From UBA12018 sp051656605 (GTDB taxonomy: Bacteria; Bacteroidota; Bacteroidia; Bacteroidales; CAMTPD01), in the NCBI GenBank assembly GCA_051656605.1, contig JBOGCF010000044.1, forward strand, positions 1 to 64,000: a stretch of 64,000 bases of DNA. Direction: 5' to 3'. Shown piece by piece: positions 8,294 through 18,079 of the stretch; within the stretch, counting starts at the first letter, position 1; each line of letters opens with the position of its first letter. Below the pieces are notes generated by a model. It saw nothing but the letters and a program-made list of their open reading frames with translations, ran no database searches and was not told the origin of the DNA. Both the position numbers and the translations under genes were made by a program.

Positions 8294-10558
8294 TTACTCG
8301 CTCTCTGCAAACAAAGATTCGATCTTTTCGCGTTCACCGGCTATCCATACAATATCTCCGATCTCAAAGATAAGATCCGGATCGGGATTTTTAAGCGAAG
8401 TTACGCCTCGCTCTACTCCGATAACCAGCGAAGAAGCCTTGTCTCTCAATGCACTTTGTCGTATCGATTTACCATATAAGAAAGATGAGTTATCGACCAA
8501 TATTTGCTCCAAAACTACATCTACCGGTTCTTCTTGACTCAGCATTACTTGCTCTTCTCGATGTCTTTCCTGTACAAATTTATCAAAAAGCTCCAGTTCT
8601 TTGTCTGTTCCAACCACAACTAATTTATCACAAGGGTAAATTTTATCTTCTCCCCCCGGTATATTGATATGTTTAGCACCTCTAACAATGGATATTACGT
8701 TTACTCCCGTATGTCTTCGCAAATTTAACTCCTGAAGAGATTTTCCCACACTTGGCGAATTAGGTGAAACGTCGTATTCTGCAATATGCAAATCGCGAGC
8801 CAACAGGTTCTTTACAAATCCTTGCTTAAATGGGGTTTTGCTTTCTATTGCATCTTGACGTGCGTGGAGATTACGCATAAATTGTTTTTCCAAATTAATT
8901 GAATGCTTCTTTAGGCGTCCGGAGAAGATAAACAGCAATACCAAAGGAACTGAAATCGCAAACAAAAGCCCCATCTTAATTGTAAACAACTTCACGAGCA
9001 CATACAACACAATCAATGTACACAATGCAATACGTAAAATAATCAATGAAATAAGTGGTCCGCGATTATATTTATTATCATTCCACAACTTCTGAAACTC
9101 TACCGAGTGATTCTTCTTCATCATAATAGCACGTAAAAACGGTGATATCGCCAAAATCGTGATACAGGTAGTTATGATAGAACCTACTGTTCCTGGAAAT
9201 TCGGCATGAATAAGCGGAGAAACATATCCCAACATAATCCATACAATCCCGATAGCAATTGTAGAATATACCACTACAATTCGAAGCAAAGCTTTTAGCA
9301 GCTTATTCCATGTTCCTTTTTGTCGGTTAGTGTTTACACCCGATGTATATTGAGATAGCATAATCTTCCAGCGTACCGGCAAATGTTTTTCGATTAGAAA
9401 ATATACGGGATCAGACAATTTGATTAAGTAAGGTGTAAAAAATGTTGTAACTACCGACACTGCAACTGCTACGGGATACAGGAAGTAATCAATTGCACCA
9501 AGTGAATATCCCAAGCCTGCAATGATAAAAGCAAACTCTCCGATTTGCCCTAAAGACAAGCCCGACTTTACTGCTACGCGCAATGGCTGGCCCGAGAGTA
9601 TAATCCCGGTTGTTGCAAACACAAACTGACCAATAATTACAACTACAGTTATTATAACAATGGGCCATACGTATGCACTCAACGTAGATAAATTGATCAT
9701 CATACCTACCGAAACGAAAAATACTGCGGCAAAAAGGTCTTTTACCGGTTTCATAATATGCTCGATGTGTTCGGCTTCTAAAGTTTCTGCCAAGATAGAC
9801 CCCATAACGAATGCACCCAAGGCCGAAGAGAAGCCTAGCTTGGTTGCTAAAATCACCATTCCTAAGCACATTCCGATCACAATAATCAACAAGGTTTCGT
9901 CGTTGAGCAGTTTCTTTGCCCGTTTAAAAAATGAAGGAAGCACAAAGATACCGGTCACAAACCAAAAGAGCAGAAATCCGCCAAGCTTAAGTAAGACCAG
10001 AAACAATTCGGATGTCTCCGCCTGTGATTTGGCCGAAAAGAAGGTGGTAAAGAATACCATGATAAGCACGGCAAACAAGTCTTCAACGATGAGCACTCCG
10101 AATACTACCTTCGCAAAGTTTTGATTGCGCAGTCCTAAGTCATCGAAAGCTTTGTATATAATTGTGGTTGACGACATCGACAACATGGCACCGAGAAATA
10201 TCGAAGTCGTTGTTCCCCAACCCATCAAATATCCAATCATATATCCGGCAGTCATCATTCCTGCAATAATGGTGCCCGCACTTACCGCTGCCGTACCGCC
10301 TATATGAAGAAGCTTCTTAAAACTAAACTCAATACCAAGGGCAAAAAGCAAGAATATCACCCCTATATCTGCCCAAATGCGAATACTCGCAACATCTTTT
10401 ACGAGTGGTGTATGAAAAATTGTAGAGCCGGCTATTACCCCGGCAACAATATATCCCAGTACAACCGGTTGTTTTAATGCTTTAAATAAAATCGTCATTA
10501 CTCCTGCCGAGCACAGGATTACCCCAAGATCGGATATCAAATCCGGTATATGCGCCAT
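8294..10558 (-). CDS. CPA2-type monovalent cation:proton antiporter with TrkA-C domains (KefB-like)
   Basis: 754 residues. The N-terminal ~400 residues hold about 12 hydrophobic segments of the Na+/H+ exchanger fold (for example YIVAGVIAG and IGVIFLLFALGIEFSFKKL). A second membrane region (about 415-560) precedes a cytoplasmic tail. The tail contains two TrkA-C (RCK-C) units, VGKSLQELNLRRHTGVNVIS with KLVVVGTDKEL, and LYGKSIRQSALRDKASSLVI with DIVWIAGEREKI. No TrkA-N nucleotide-binding domain is evident between them, unlike classic KefB/KefC. Predicted inner-membrane K+ or Na+/H+ exchange, gated by a ligand of the TrkA-C units. It is 54 bp upstream of kdsB on the same strand. Confidence 0.88.
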   Translation of the reverse strand: MAHIPDLISDLGVILCSAGVMTILFKALKQPVVLGYIVAGVIAGSTIFHTPLVKDVASIRIWADIGVIFLLFALGIEFSFKKLLHIGGTAAVSAGTIIAGMMTAGYMIGYLMGWGTTTSIFLGAMLSMSSTTIIYKAFDDLGLRNQNFAKVVFGVLIVEDLFAVLIMVFFTTFFSAKSQAETSELFLVLLKLGGFLLFWFVTGIFVLPSFFKRAKKLLNDETLLIIVIGMCLGMVILATKLGFSSALGAFVMGSILAETLEAEHIEHIMKPVKDLFAAVFFVSVGMMINLSTLSAYVWPIVIITVVVIIGQFVFATTGIILSGQPLRVAVKSGLSLGQIGEFAFIIAGLGYSLGAIDYFLYPVAVAVSVVTTFFTPYLIKLSDPVYFLIEKHLPVRWKIMLSQYTSGVNTNRQKGTWNKLLKALLRIVVVYSTIAIGIVWIMLGYVSPLIHAEFPGTVGSIITTCITILAISPFLRAIMMKKNHSVEFQKLWNDNKYNRGPLISLIILRIALCTLIVLYVLVKLFTIKMGLLFAISVPLVLLFIFSGRLKKHSINLEKQFMRNLHARQDAIESKTPFKQGFVKNLLARDLHIAEYDVSPNSPSVGKSLQELNLRRHTGVNVISIVRGAKHINIPGGEDKIYPCDKLVVVGTDKELELFDKFVQERHREEQVMLSQEEPVDVVLEQILVDNSSFLYGKSIRQSALRDKASSLVIGVERGVTSLKNPDPDLIFEIGDIVWIAGEREKIESLFAESE

Positions 10559-10588
10559 AATTCTTTCTTTTAAGTGAAACGTCTTTGT

Positions 10589-12019
10589 TTAGCGGTAGTC
10601 AATTCTTTCTACGTAAAGCTGACCATTTTGATAAGACGTAATCTTCACATCTTCGCCTTTTTCTATAAAACCTGATATAGAAACAGAATCAAAAACTTCA
10701 TTGTTTACACGAATTTTGCCTGCCGGACGCATTGGTGTCATCGCCGTAGCGATTTCTCCTATCATCAGATCCAAGCCTCGTTCCTGAGTAACACACTCTT
10801 TCAAGTCTGCATGCAAAGCCATTTTTGAGAATAATCCTTTCGAGCCTACTTTGTTCATAATCCAAATAATCAAAACAAAGGCGCAAATTAAACCAACCGC
10901 AACAATCAACAAAGCCTCGCTAAAATCTCCGGTAGAAACTCCGTCAAAGTTGAAATCTACATTATTTACCAAGCTTAGCAACAACCCGATTATCATAAAC
11001 ACGATTCCCATTACACCAGCTACACCGAAGCCCGGAATGATAAAAATCTCTACAATGAGCAAAATAATACCCAATATGAAAACAATAATCTCCCAATACG
11101 TTGCGATCCCGTCTATATATAACGGTACAAAATAAAGTATGGCCGCTATGATAGCTGCTATAGAAGGAAAACCGATCCCCGGACTTTGCAATTCGAAGTA
11201 AATCCCTCCTACAATAATCATAATAAGCACTGCTTGCAATGCCGGATGCATAAAGAATCCTTTTATTTTATCGAGCAAACTAGGCTGATAGGCTTTGATC
11301 TCGTAATTATCGTAGCCCATTCTATTCTTTATCACATCCGGAATCGTCTCCTCTATCCCGTCGCAATAATGCCACTTCACAGCCTCTTCGGCTGTAAGAG
11401 TAAGCACTTTTCCGGTATCAATCAAGTTCGGAATATAGATACGCTGATCTACCATTGCTTCAGCAATAGCCGGATCACGCTTCCATATATAAGTTGTATC
11501 CGCTCCTTTGATAATCGTATCTTTCCCATGTGCTTCGGCTGTTGCACGCATCATCGAACGCATAAACGACTGATACTTGTCGGGCATTGCCTCTCCCGAT
11601 CCGCCATTTACAACAGTAGCTGCACCAATAGAAGCACCTCTACGCATATAGATTTTATCACACGCTATAGAGATCAATGCCCCGGCCGATGCCGCATTAT
11701 TATCAATAAAAACACTAACCGGGATTTTATTATACAGAATAACTGTACGCATCGAATCGGCAGCATCTACCAATCCGCCATAGGTATTCATATTGATGAT
11801 CACATTATCGGCCCCGTATGCTGCAGCTTCTTTGAGTCCATTCGACAGATACAGCTGAGTTTTAGGTCCAATCTCCTCCCTAATGTCGATTTGATAAATT
11901 TTTTTCTGACTCTCTTCTGCCTTTGCAGACCAAGATGCGGCAAACAACAAGATCAAACTTGCAAAGAATAACCTCAGCAGCATTCTATTCGAGCATTTAA
12001 CCTCCTCTAATTTATTCAT
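10589..12019 (-). CDS. NfeD family membrane-bound serine protease (ClpP class)
   Basis: 476 residues from the ATG at 12019. Signal peptide/anchor (FFASLILLFAASWSAKAEE), then a ClpP-type protease domain with NMNTYGGLVDAADSM and DNNAASAGALISIACDKIYM, where the Ser of AASAG is the expected nucleophile. Four to five membrane segments follow (about 270-400), then a C-terminal OB-fold NfeD domain (GEIATAMTPMRPAGKIRVNN, GEDVKITSYQNGQLYVERI). This is the long NfeD1b arrangement, thought to act in membrane-protein quality control. A stomatin-like partner gene usually sits next to it, but none is found here. Longer upstream in-frame starts are unlikely because the signal peptide would be displaced. Confidence 0.9.
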   Translation of the reverse strand: MNKLEEVKCSNRMLLRLFFASLILLFAASWSAKAEESQKKIYQIDIREEIGPKTQLYLSNGLKEAAAYGADNVIINMNTYGGLVDAADSMRTVILYNKIPVSVFIDNNAASAGALISIACDKIYMRRGASIGAATVVNGGSGEAMPDKYQSFMRSMMRATAEAHGKDTIIKGADTTYIWKRDPAIAEAMVDQRIYIPNLIDTGKVLTLTAEEAVKWHYCDGIEETIPDVIKNRMGYDNYEIKAYQPSLLDKIKGFFMHPALQAVLIMIIVGGIYFELQSPGIGFPSIAAIIAAILYFVPLYIDGIATYWEIIVFILGIILLIVEIFIIPGFGVAGVMGIVFMIIGLLLSLVNNVDFNFDGVSTGDFSEALLIVAVGLICAFVLIIWIMNKVGSKGLFSKMALHADLKECVTQERGLDLMIGEIATAMTPMRPAGKIRVNNEVFDSVSISGFIEKGEDVKITSYQNGQLYVERIDYR

Positions 12020-12224
12020 TGTATGTGTTTTAATTATTACCAAACATAGATGTATAAATTTATAAAATAAATTCACAATACAGACCCTAACCGATAACTA
12101 AAAAATATCAAAACATTTTACCATATAATATTGTTTACTACTTTTTTTTATATATGTTTGTGATAATCTATTTCACAGTTATTATTTTTTTTCAAATAGA
12201 CCATTTAAAAATACTTTATTTATT
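12020..12224. other. AT-rich divergent promoter region between nfeD-like gene and sigma factor gene
   Basis: 205 bp, very AT-rich, no ORF. It carries the plus-strand promoter described at 12131-12160. I saw no equally good minus-strand TAnnTTTG element for the protease gene. Confidence 0.6.
12131..12160 (+). promoter_or_regulatory. Bacteroidota-type promoter for the sigma factor gene
   Basis: TATGTTTG at 12153-12160 is an exact TAnnTTTG -7 element. TTG at 12131-12133 lies 19 bp before it, in the place of the -33 element. Transcription would start near 12166, about 60 bp before the ATG at 12225. Confidence 0.6.
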
Positions 12225-12734
12225 ATGAACACACTACAATTTAAAAAAGACTTATTGGGCATGCAAGACAAAATGATGAACTTTGCATTAATGCTCACAG
12301 CAAATAAAGAAGATGCCTTAGATCTGATGCAAGATACAACTTTGAAAGTGTTGAATAGCGAAGAAAAATTCACTGACGATGTCAACTTCAAAGGCTGGGT
12401 ACTTACTATTATGCGTAATATTTTCATCAATAATTATCACAAGATAATTAAGTATCAAACCGTGGTAAGTCAGGATATAGATTTATATAGCCTCAACATC
12501 ACAAAAGACTCGGGATTTGATTCTCCTGAGGGAGCTTATACTATTGGAGAAATATCTCGCAACATTGCCGATCTTACCGATGACTTGAAGCGACCATTCT
12601 CATTATACGTGAGCGGCTATAAGTATCATGAGATTAGCGACAAATTAAATATACCCTTAGGCACAGTAAAGAGTAGAATCTTTTTTGCCCGACAAGAATT
12701 ACAAAAGAAACTTCACGATTTCAATTATGATTGA
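12225..12734 (+). CDS. RNA polymerase sigma factor, sigma-70 (ECF-like) family
   Basis: 169 residues. Region 2 is visible as KEDALDLMQDTTLKVLNS and FKGWVLTIMRNIFINNY. Region 4 is the helix-turn-helix YKYHEISDKLNIPLGTVKSR followed by IFFARQELQKKL. The size and two-domain layout fit a stand-alone ECF sigma factor. No anti-sigma factor (FecR or RseA type) lies beside it, so control is probably transcriptional or by an unlinked partner. Neighbours are the divergent NfeD-like gene and a convergent transporter, which do not reveal its regulon. Confidence 0.93.
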   Translation: MNTLQFKKDLLGMQDKMMNFALMLTANKEDALDLMQDTTLKVLNSEEKFTDDVNFKGWVLTIMRNIFINNYHKIIKYQTVVSQDIDLYSLNITKDSGFDSPEGAYTIGEISRNIADLTDDLKRPFSLYVSGYKYHEISDKLNIPLGTVKSRIFFARQELQKKLHDFNYD

Positions 12735-12828
12735 TCTTTTGAAATCAAACAACCTAAATCGAAATACTAAATTTATGGATTAACCATTTTAATCTACCCT
12801 TCAACTTATACTACGAACAGAGATACAA

Positions 12829-12863
12829 ACAAGGGCTATTATCTTCGCGATAATAGCCCTTGT
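12829..12863. terminator. Hairpin between convergent sigma-factor and symporter genes
   Basis: ACAAGGGCTATTATC and GATAATAGCCCTTGT form a perfect 15-bp stem with a 5-base loop. It lies in the 180-bp gap between two converging genes, so it can end both transcripts. T-runs are short on both sides. Confidence 0.75.
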
Positions 12864-12914
12864 CACATCACAACGATTGAGCGATCAATATCTTATTGCA
12901 TCAAATATAAACAA

Positions 12915-14378
12915 TTAGAAGTCCGTATATTTATTTCGAGCCTTCGCGATAAACACATTTGCTTTTGTTGTCTGTTCGTCGCTTCGCGTAAGCAAACTAA
13001 CAATAACATACACTACCAAAGCCAATCCCATGCCAATCATCACTTGTTTCGCCGAATTTGGTTCCCAAGCCACCGGCAAATGAAGACCAAACTGAGCAAG
13101 CAGATTGTAGACACTAAACGAGCTTCCGGCTATGATACTACTCAATGCTCCGGCAGCAGTACCTCGCTTCCATAGAAAACCGAGCACCAAAGGGACAAAA
13201 CAACCAGTAGAAAGCAAGTCGGCAGCAATCCACGACACATCAAGAATAGAACGTATACGAAGTGCGATAACCAGTCCGACACACGTTACAGTAGCAGTAG
13301 AAAGCATACTCATACGAATCAGCTGCTTATCATTGGCCTTTTTATTTATGTACAATGAATACACATCTTTCGTAAGCACCATGGCTCCGGTATTGATCAA
13401 AGAATCCATGGTAGACATAATTGCCGAGCAGATACCGACAAACACAAACACCCCTAGTACCGGCGACATATAATCACGTACAATACCCGGAATTACACCC
13501 CCTTCGGGCATATCTTTATATAATGCAAGTGCAGCCATTCCGGTAATTACCGCAATAAAATACAACGGTATATAAACAATAAAACTCATCACCGTCATTT
13601 TGCGAGCATCCGTATCGTTTCGTGTGGCCATGATACGTTGCCATACGTTGGCCTGAATCATCCATGCCGCACCAAACGTAATCACATACACCAAGTTATT
13701 ACCTATATTGTGATAAAAATCGAAGTAGAAAGGCTTATCGGCTGTTAGTGCAGCTTCTTGAATACCTTCCCAGCCACCTGCATGCTGATATCCTACCCAG
13801 CAAACAATAATTGCTGCCGCTCCTAAAAAGAAGAACTGGATAATATCTGTAATCACCACCCCTTTAAATCCTCCAAACAGCGAATAAATAAGAACAATCC
13901 CCGTACCGAGAATTACCCCCCACTCATACGAAAGCCCCAAAAAGCCGACAAAAAAGCTACCGATACCTACCATTTGAGAAGCAGCGGTAATCGTCATAAA
14001 AAGGAATATCGCAATAGACATCAGCACCCCCACCAATCTGTTATAGCGCATGGTCATCATCTGCGGTTGCGTAAGTACCGGAATACGACGAATCGCTTTT
14101 GCCAGTAAAATCATTAAAAACGTAGAAAATAAAACCGGCATGCCATAAATCCAATACGAACTTACCCCGTCGGTGAAAGCCATATCTGCAGTAGAGAGAG
14201 CCGATCCCGCACCCCACCAGGATGCGATAAAAGTGAGTGAAAGCATCCAGAACGGAAGTTGACGTCCACCCATAAAATACTCTTCAAGCGTATTGCTTCG
14301 TTTCGAGCGCACAACCACCCACATGAGTAATACAAAATAGATCAAAATTCCGACTGTTGCCAATAAAGTAGTTTTCAT
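12915..14378 (-). CDS. Sodium:solute symporter (SSS family)
   Basis: 487 residues from the ATG at 14378 (a TTG five codons upstream is less likely). About 13 membrane helices are seen. Family landmarks include EEYFMGGRQLPFWMLSLTFI near the N-terminus, GTGIVLIYSLFGGFKGVVIT (SSS signature), and SAIMSTMDSLINTGAMVLT. Members import sugars, amino acids, proline, pantothenate or similar solutes with Na+; substrate cannot be read here. The gene stands alone after the terminator of the POT-type gene. Confidence 0.92.
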   Translation of the reverse strand: MKTTLLATVGILIYFVLLMWVVVRSKRSNTLEEYFMGGRQLPFWMLSLTFIASWWGAGSALSTADMAFTDGVSSYWIYGMPVLFSTFLMILLAKAIRRIPVLTQPQMMTMRYNRLVGVLMSIAIFLFMTITAASQMVGIGSFFVGFLGLSYEWGVILGTGIVLIYSLFGGFKGVVITDIIQFFFLGAAAIIVCWVGYQHAGGWEGIQEAALTADKPFYFDFYHNIGNNLVYVITFGAAWMIQANVWQRIMATRNDTDARKMTVMSFIVYIPLYFIAVITGMAALALYKDMPEGGVIPGIVRDYMSPVLGVFVFVGICSAIMSTMDSLINTGAMVLTKDVYSLYINKKANDKQLIRMSMLSTATVTCVGLVIALRIRSILDVSWIAADLLSTGCFVPLVLGFLWKRGTAAGALSSIIAGSSFSVYNLLAQFGLHLPVAWEPNSAKQVMIGMGLALVVYVIVSLLTRSDEQTTKANVFIAKARNKYTDF

Positions 14379-14400
14379 AATAACGTTGTTCAAAAATAAA

Positions 14401-14428
14401 AGCGGGACTGAAGATACTCAATCCCGCT
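14401..14428 (-). terminator. Intrinsic terminator of the POT-type transporter gene
   Basis: AGCGGGA/TCCCGCT stem with a 14-base loop; on the minus strand it is followed by TTTTATTTTTG. It lies about 34 bp after the stop at 14462 and separates this gene from the symporter. Confidence 0.75.
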
Positions 14429-14461
14429 CTTAAATTTATTCATATTCATCAAAAAAACATA

Positions 14462-15835
14462 TTATACCGATTTCTTTGCATCCATTTTGCGCGTTACTAC
14501 TCCAAAAATAAACAATGCAAAAGCAGCCACCAAAGCAATTACTGCAAAGTAATACCAAATATAGTGGGCATGCACACTAGCCGCTTTCCATTCGGCAACC
14601 GATACAAACAGTGATGGATCAGGACAATATTTACTCAACAAGAAACCCGACAAACCAAAACCTAAGATTGAGGAGATAAATGAGTGCAAATGACTAAAGC
14701 CTAAATACATCCCCTCGTCACCCTTCGGAGCTTGCAATGAGAAATATTCTAAAAAGCGCGGAGAAATAAATGTTTCTGCCAGAGCTTGCAATGCAATACC
14801 ACACACCATCATCACAGCAACAGGGTGCATACCAAACATTTCAGCATCACCAAAAAGATTGCCCGATGCCATTACAAGAGCAGAGATCGGCATAATCAAC
14901 ATACCGATTGTCATCGACGTTACCGCACTCTTGTTACGCATCAAATGGGTGATCGAGTTTACCAACAGTACTACAATTAGCGGATTCACATTGGCATACC
15001 AAGCAGGAGTCGCCGAGTCGCCGGCCATACGCAATACATATTTAGGCATGGTTGCATACAATTGATAATACACAATCCAGAAACCACTAATGATCAATGT
15101 AATTGTAATCAATCGTCCATTTGTCAAAACTTTGATCAATGCATCACCTATTTCTTTAAATGTTTTACCTTGTCCTTCGTGATGAGTCGACTTATACAGG
15201 AAGTAAACCGCAAGAAAAGCGATCAATGTCATTACCGCCGAAAAGTAGTTAAGCACGACAAGACCTTCGCTCCCCATACCTTTTCGCAATGGTTCTACGA
15301 TTAGTTTACCAGAAAACGCACCAATATTTACCATCATATAAAACAGAGAAAAACCCTTTGCTCGCGTATCCGGAGTTGTTTCTTTGGCTACCGTACCGGT
15401 AATTACCGATTTGATAAACGAACCACCCACCATGATCAAAGCCAATACAGGAACAATTGCCCATCGAGCCGAGCTCTCTCTCAAACCTGAGAAATGAGTA
15501 GTCAAATCATACTGTACCAATCCTGCATTTTCAAGCATTGTAGGCAATACACCTAAACCTGTATACCCCAATGTAAGCAAACCAAAAGCCAGCAACATCG
15601 ACTGTCTGAAACCGATCTTATCAGCAATTGCACCACTAAAAGTTGGCAAAAAATAAAGAATCCCGGAGAACACACCCGAAATAAGGCCCGATTCGATATC
15701 GGAAAAGCCCATTACGCTCGACAAATAAATTGTCAGTACAATAAAAACACCATAATACGCCATGCGCTCTAGCAACTCAACCGAGTTTGCTACCCAAAAG
15801 GCTCTTGAGAATTTTGTTTTTCCGTTGTTTTCCAT
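14462..15835 (-). CDS. POT/PTR-type MFS transporter (proton-dependent peptide or related solute)
   Basis: 457 residues from the ATG at 15835. Twelve or more membrane helices. The POT proton-coupling motif ExxERFxYY appears as ELLERMAYYG, with Met in place of Phe, and the following GAIADKIGFRQSM matches the MFS loop 2-3 signature. POT proteins import di- and tripeptides with protons; some related members carry nitrate or other solutes. The changed coupling motif leaves the substrate open. The gene has its own promoter and terminator and is monocistronic. Confidence 0.82.
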   Translation of the reverse strand: MENNGKTKFSRAFWVANSVELLERMAYYGVFIVLTIYLSSVMGFSDIESGLISGVFSGILYFLPTFSGAIADKIGFRQSMLLAFGLLTLGYTGLGVLPTMLENAGLVQYDLTTHFSGLRESSARWAIVPVLALIMVGGSFIKSVITGTVAKETTPDTRAKGFSLFYMMVNIGAFSGKLIVEPLRKGMGSEGLVVLNYFSAVMTLIAFLAVYFLYKSTHHEGQGKTFKEIGDALIKVLTNGRLITITLIISGFWIVYYQLYATMPKYVLRMAGDSATPAWYANVNPLIVVLLVNSITHLMRNKSAVTSMTIGMLIMPISALVMASGNLFGDAEMFGMHPVAVMMVCGIALQALAETFISPRFLEYFSLQAPKGDEGMYLGFSHLHSFISSILGFGLSGFLLSKYCPDPSLFVSVAEWKAASVHAHYIWYYFAVIALVAAFALFIFGVVTRKMDAKKSV

Positions 15836-15950
15836 CAAAAAAAGTTTAGTTAGTTATTATTCTACATATATATTTATTCACTCTGATCTCATAATTTAAT
15901 AACATTACGCAAAAAGCATAATGAGACCTCTTCCTCAACACTCACATTTA

Positions 15951-15984
15951 CAAATATAGCAAAAAAGGTCTAACACACAACAAA
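15951..15984 (-). promoter_or_regulatory. Promoter of the POT-type gene
   Basis: The minus strand reads TATATTTG at 15958-15951, matching TAnnTTTG. TTG/TTTG at 15984-15978 lies 19-22 bp upstream as a -33 element. The leader would be about 110 nt. Confidence 0.6.
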
Positions 15985-16168
15985 TATCACATTTTAGCCA
16001 CATTTTCAAACATATTTAAAGCTATTCCTACTATCACCACACATAAAGAAAGCTATACCCCTTTATACAAAAACGAAAAGACAAAAAATAATTGCTAATA
16101 AAACGAAGCTCTGCTACACCTCAACACTTCTAATTCTCAACACATTAAACCAATAGGCGTTTTCAGTA

Positions 16169-16199
16169 AAGAGGCTGTCTTTTCACAAGGCAGCCTCTT
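16169..16199. repeat. Hairpin upstream of the DUF4377 gene
   Basis: AAGAGGCTGTC and GGCAGCCTCTT form an 11-bp stem with one G-T pair and a 9-base loop. No T-run follows. Its role is unclear: it may be a remnant terminator, or a leader structure if transcription begins further upstream. Confidence 0.6.
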
Positions 16200-16296
16200 G
16201 TATTATATGTAATTAATATTAAAACTTTATTTATTAAAAATGAACTCTTTATTTTTATGCAATGTTTAATTAGTAAAAACCTGAAATAAGAATAAT

Positions 16297-16647
16297 ATGA
16301 ATATAACAATTAAGCGCATACTACCTGCAGCAGCACTACTTCTCGGGATAGTGACCACTTCGTGTTCTACATCAAAAAACACACAAACATTACTAATCAA
16401 CAGTGAGAAAATTGACTGTATGGGTGTAGCACCTATGAAATGTTTACAAGTAAAAAACCTAGACAAAGCAGACGCCGAGTGGGAAACCATGTATGCCAAC
16501 ATCAAAGGATTTGAATACGAGCCCGGTTACATTTATAAAATCAAAGTAAAAGTAAAAGAGCTAGACAAAAAACAAGTACCGGCAGACGGATCATCCATCG
16601 AATACACACTTGAAAAAGTAATTTCGAAAGAAGCCGTACAGAAATAA
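16297..16647 (+). CDS. DUF4377 small lipoprotein
   Basis: 116 residues. The N-terminus is a lipoprotein signal (AAALLLGIVTTSCS, acylated Cys at about 23). The mature part has the DUF4377 pattern: a vxSxKxDCxGVxPMKCLQVK-like strand (here EKIDCMGVAPMKCLQVK), then a tryptophan-containing helix and FEYEPGYIYKIKVKVKE. The two conserved cysteines are present. Proteins of this family are often found fused to or beside HslJ/META domains; the function is unknown. It is followed after 100 bp by a lipoprotein metalloprotease gene on the same strand. Confidence 0.85.
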   Translation: MNITIKRILPAAALLLGIVTTSCSTSKNTQTLLINSEKIDCMGVAPMKCLQVKNLDKADAEWETMYANIKGFEYEPGYIYKIKVKVKELDKKQVPADGSSIEYTLEKVISKEAVQK

Positions 16648-16747
16648 ACCAAACAAAGTAAGAGAAAATACATACAACATATGCTGATATTTTCTCTTAC
16701 TTCACCAACACAACAACAAGTAGCAACAACCACAAAACCAACACAAC

Positions 16748-18004
16748 ATGAAATTTACGCTACAACTATCCACATTATTACTTTGCTTATTTTTATTCTC
16801 CTGTAGCAAAAGCGACAACAGCTCCTACCTAGATGTATCGCCTTCCGAGATTCAAATAAATGCAAACGAAAGCACCACCACAATCCACATCAACAGTTCG
16901 AGCAGATGGCAAGCCACTCTCAATGCCACATGGTGCAAACTCGACAAGATGGAAGGAACCACCAATTCGGATGTAGTTCTCACCATTGAAGCCAACGATA
17001 CACAAGCCTCGCGCACGGCACAAATCATATTCACTTCAGACGGAGAACAAGAAGCCGTATCAATCACACAAAATGGTCCCGAGAACTACTCGTTACCAGT
17101 CATCTTCCACGTATTATATAAATATCAAAACGATCCTACACAATACGTAAGTTCCGAACGCTTGGCCGAGATACTAGAACAAGTGAATGCACTGGTAAGA
17201 AAAAGTTCAGACGCTTCAAGCGTACAATTCCAATATGTATTAGCCACAACAGACAAAAACGGGAAACCTCTGTCTACGCCCGGAGTCGAATACATTCCGT
17301 TTGATCAAATACCAATGGATCCCGAAAGATTCATGAACGACAACACCAACAAGTACACACATTTGCTATGGGACCCAAACAAATACATCAACGTAATGAT
17401 GTATCAATTCACCGACAACCAAACCCTAGGAATCTCACACCTCCCATTCACTGTAAGAGGCGGCAATAGCCTATCGGGACTCAACGAAACCACCTATACA
17501 ACACTATCGTTGAGCAACCTCAAATTCCCATACTGCGTATCCATCAATAGCAAATACATCAACTCTCGCTCTACCGAATCAAAATATGACGAAGGAGATG
17601 TAGTTGTCACACTCACACACGAATTGGGACACTACTTAGGCCTGCTACATGTCTTTTCAGAATCAGACAACAACTGTGACGACACCGACTACTGCAAAGA
17701 CACACCAAGTTATAATCGATTAGCTTACGAAGACTATATACGCAGCATGATGCCAATCAATAGCATTATGCAATCCTTGCCCAAACTAGCCGAACGCACC
17801 AATTGCAGCGGCAGCACCTTCACATCCACCAATATTATGGACTATTCATTTAGTTATTTCAATCAATTTACAGCCGATCAGTACAAGCGCATACACCATG
17901 TACTCAACTACAGTCCGCTTATACCGGGTCCAAAACTCACCAAAGGTCTTACACGCACTACGGTAGAAGGACCTATTGATCTTCCAATACAAACCATTCG
18001 ATAA
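16748..18004 (+). CDS. BACON-domain lipoprotein zinc metalloprotease (M43/pappalysin-like)
   Basis: 418 residues. Lipoprotein signal LLLCLFLFSCSKSD, acylated Cys near residue 19. Residues about 27-115 form a BACON domain (LDVSPSEIQINANES, SSRWQATLNATWCKL). The catalytic domain carries the metzincin motif HELGHYLGLLH (about 291-301), a later cysteine/aspartate-rich NNCDDTDYCKDTPS typical of M43, and the Met-turn NIMDYS (about 363). It is predicted to sit on the outer membrane facing outward and to cleave proteins. The pairing of BACON with an M43 protease is known in gut Bacteroidales; the substrate is unknown. Confidence 0.9.
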   Translation: MKFTLQLSTLLLCLFLFSCSKSDNSSYLDVSPSEIQINANESTTTIHINSSSRWQATLNATWCKLDKMEGTTNSDVVLTIEANDTQASRTAQIIFTSDGEQEAVSITQNGPENYSLPVIFHVLYKYQNDPTQYVSSERLAEILEQVNALVRKSSDASSVQFQYVLATTDKNGKPLSTPGVEYIPFDQIPMDPERFMNDNTNKYTHLLWDPNKYINVMMYQFTDNQTLGISHLPFTVRGGNSLSGLNETTYTTLSLSNLKFPYCVSINSKYINSRSTESKYDEGDVVVTLTHELGHYLGLLHVFSESDNNCDDTDYCKDTPSYNRLAYEDYIRSMMPINSIMQSLPKLAERTNCSGSTFTSTNIMDYSFSYFNQFTADQYKRIHHVLNYSPLIPGPKLTKGLTRTTVEGPIDLPIQTIR

Positions 18005-18011
18005 AAAAGTA

Positions 18012-18052
18012 AAACAGTCCGACCATCACCCAGCGTGACAGTCGGACTGTTT
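18012..18052. terminator. Bidirectional terminator between convergent genes
   Basis: AAACAGTCCGAC and GTCGGACTGTTT are perfect 12-bp inverted repeats around a 17-base loop, in the 75-bp gap between the metalloprotease and the aldo/keto reductase genes. A/T-rich flanks on both sides suit termination from either direction. Confidence 0.8.
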
Positions 18053-18079
18053 CATTTTACACTCAAGTATCTTTATCTA

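Larger units (their letters stand above)
15836..16296. other. 461-bp gene-free region
   Basis: AT-rich, no supported ORF. It holds the minus-strand promoter at 15951-15984, then about 180 bp without visible features, then a hairpin at 16169-16199 and the leader of the DUF4377 gene. Confidence 0.65.

Noticed and set aside
12131..12734. Sigma/anti-sigma pair
   Set aside because: No FecR, RseA-like or other anti-sigma gene is adjacent on either strand.
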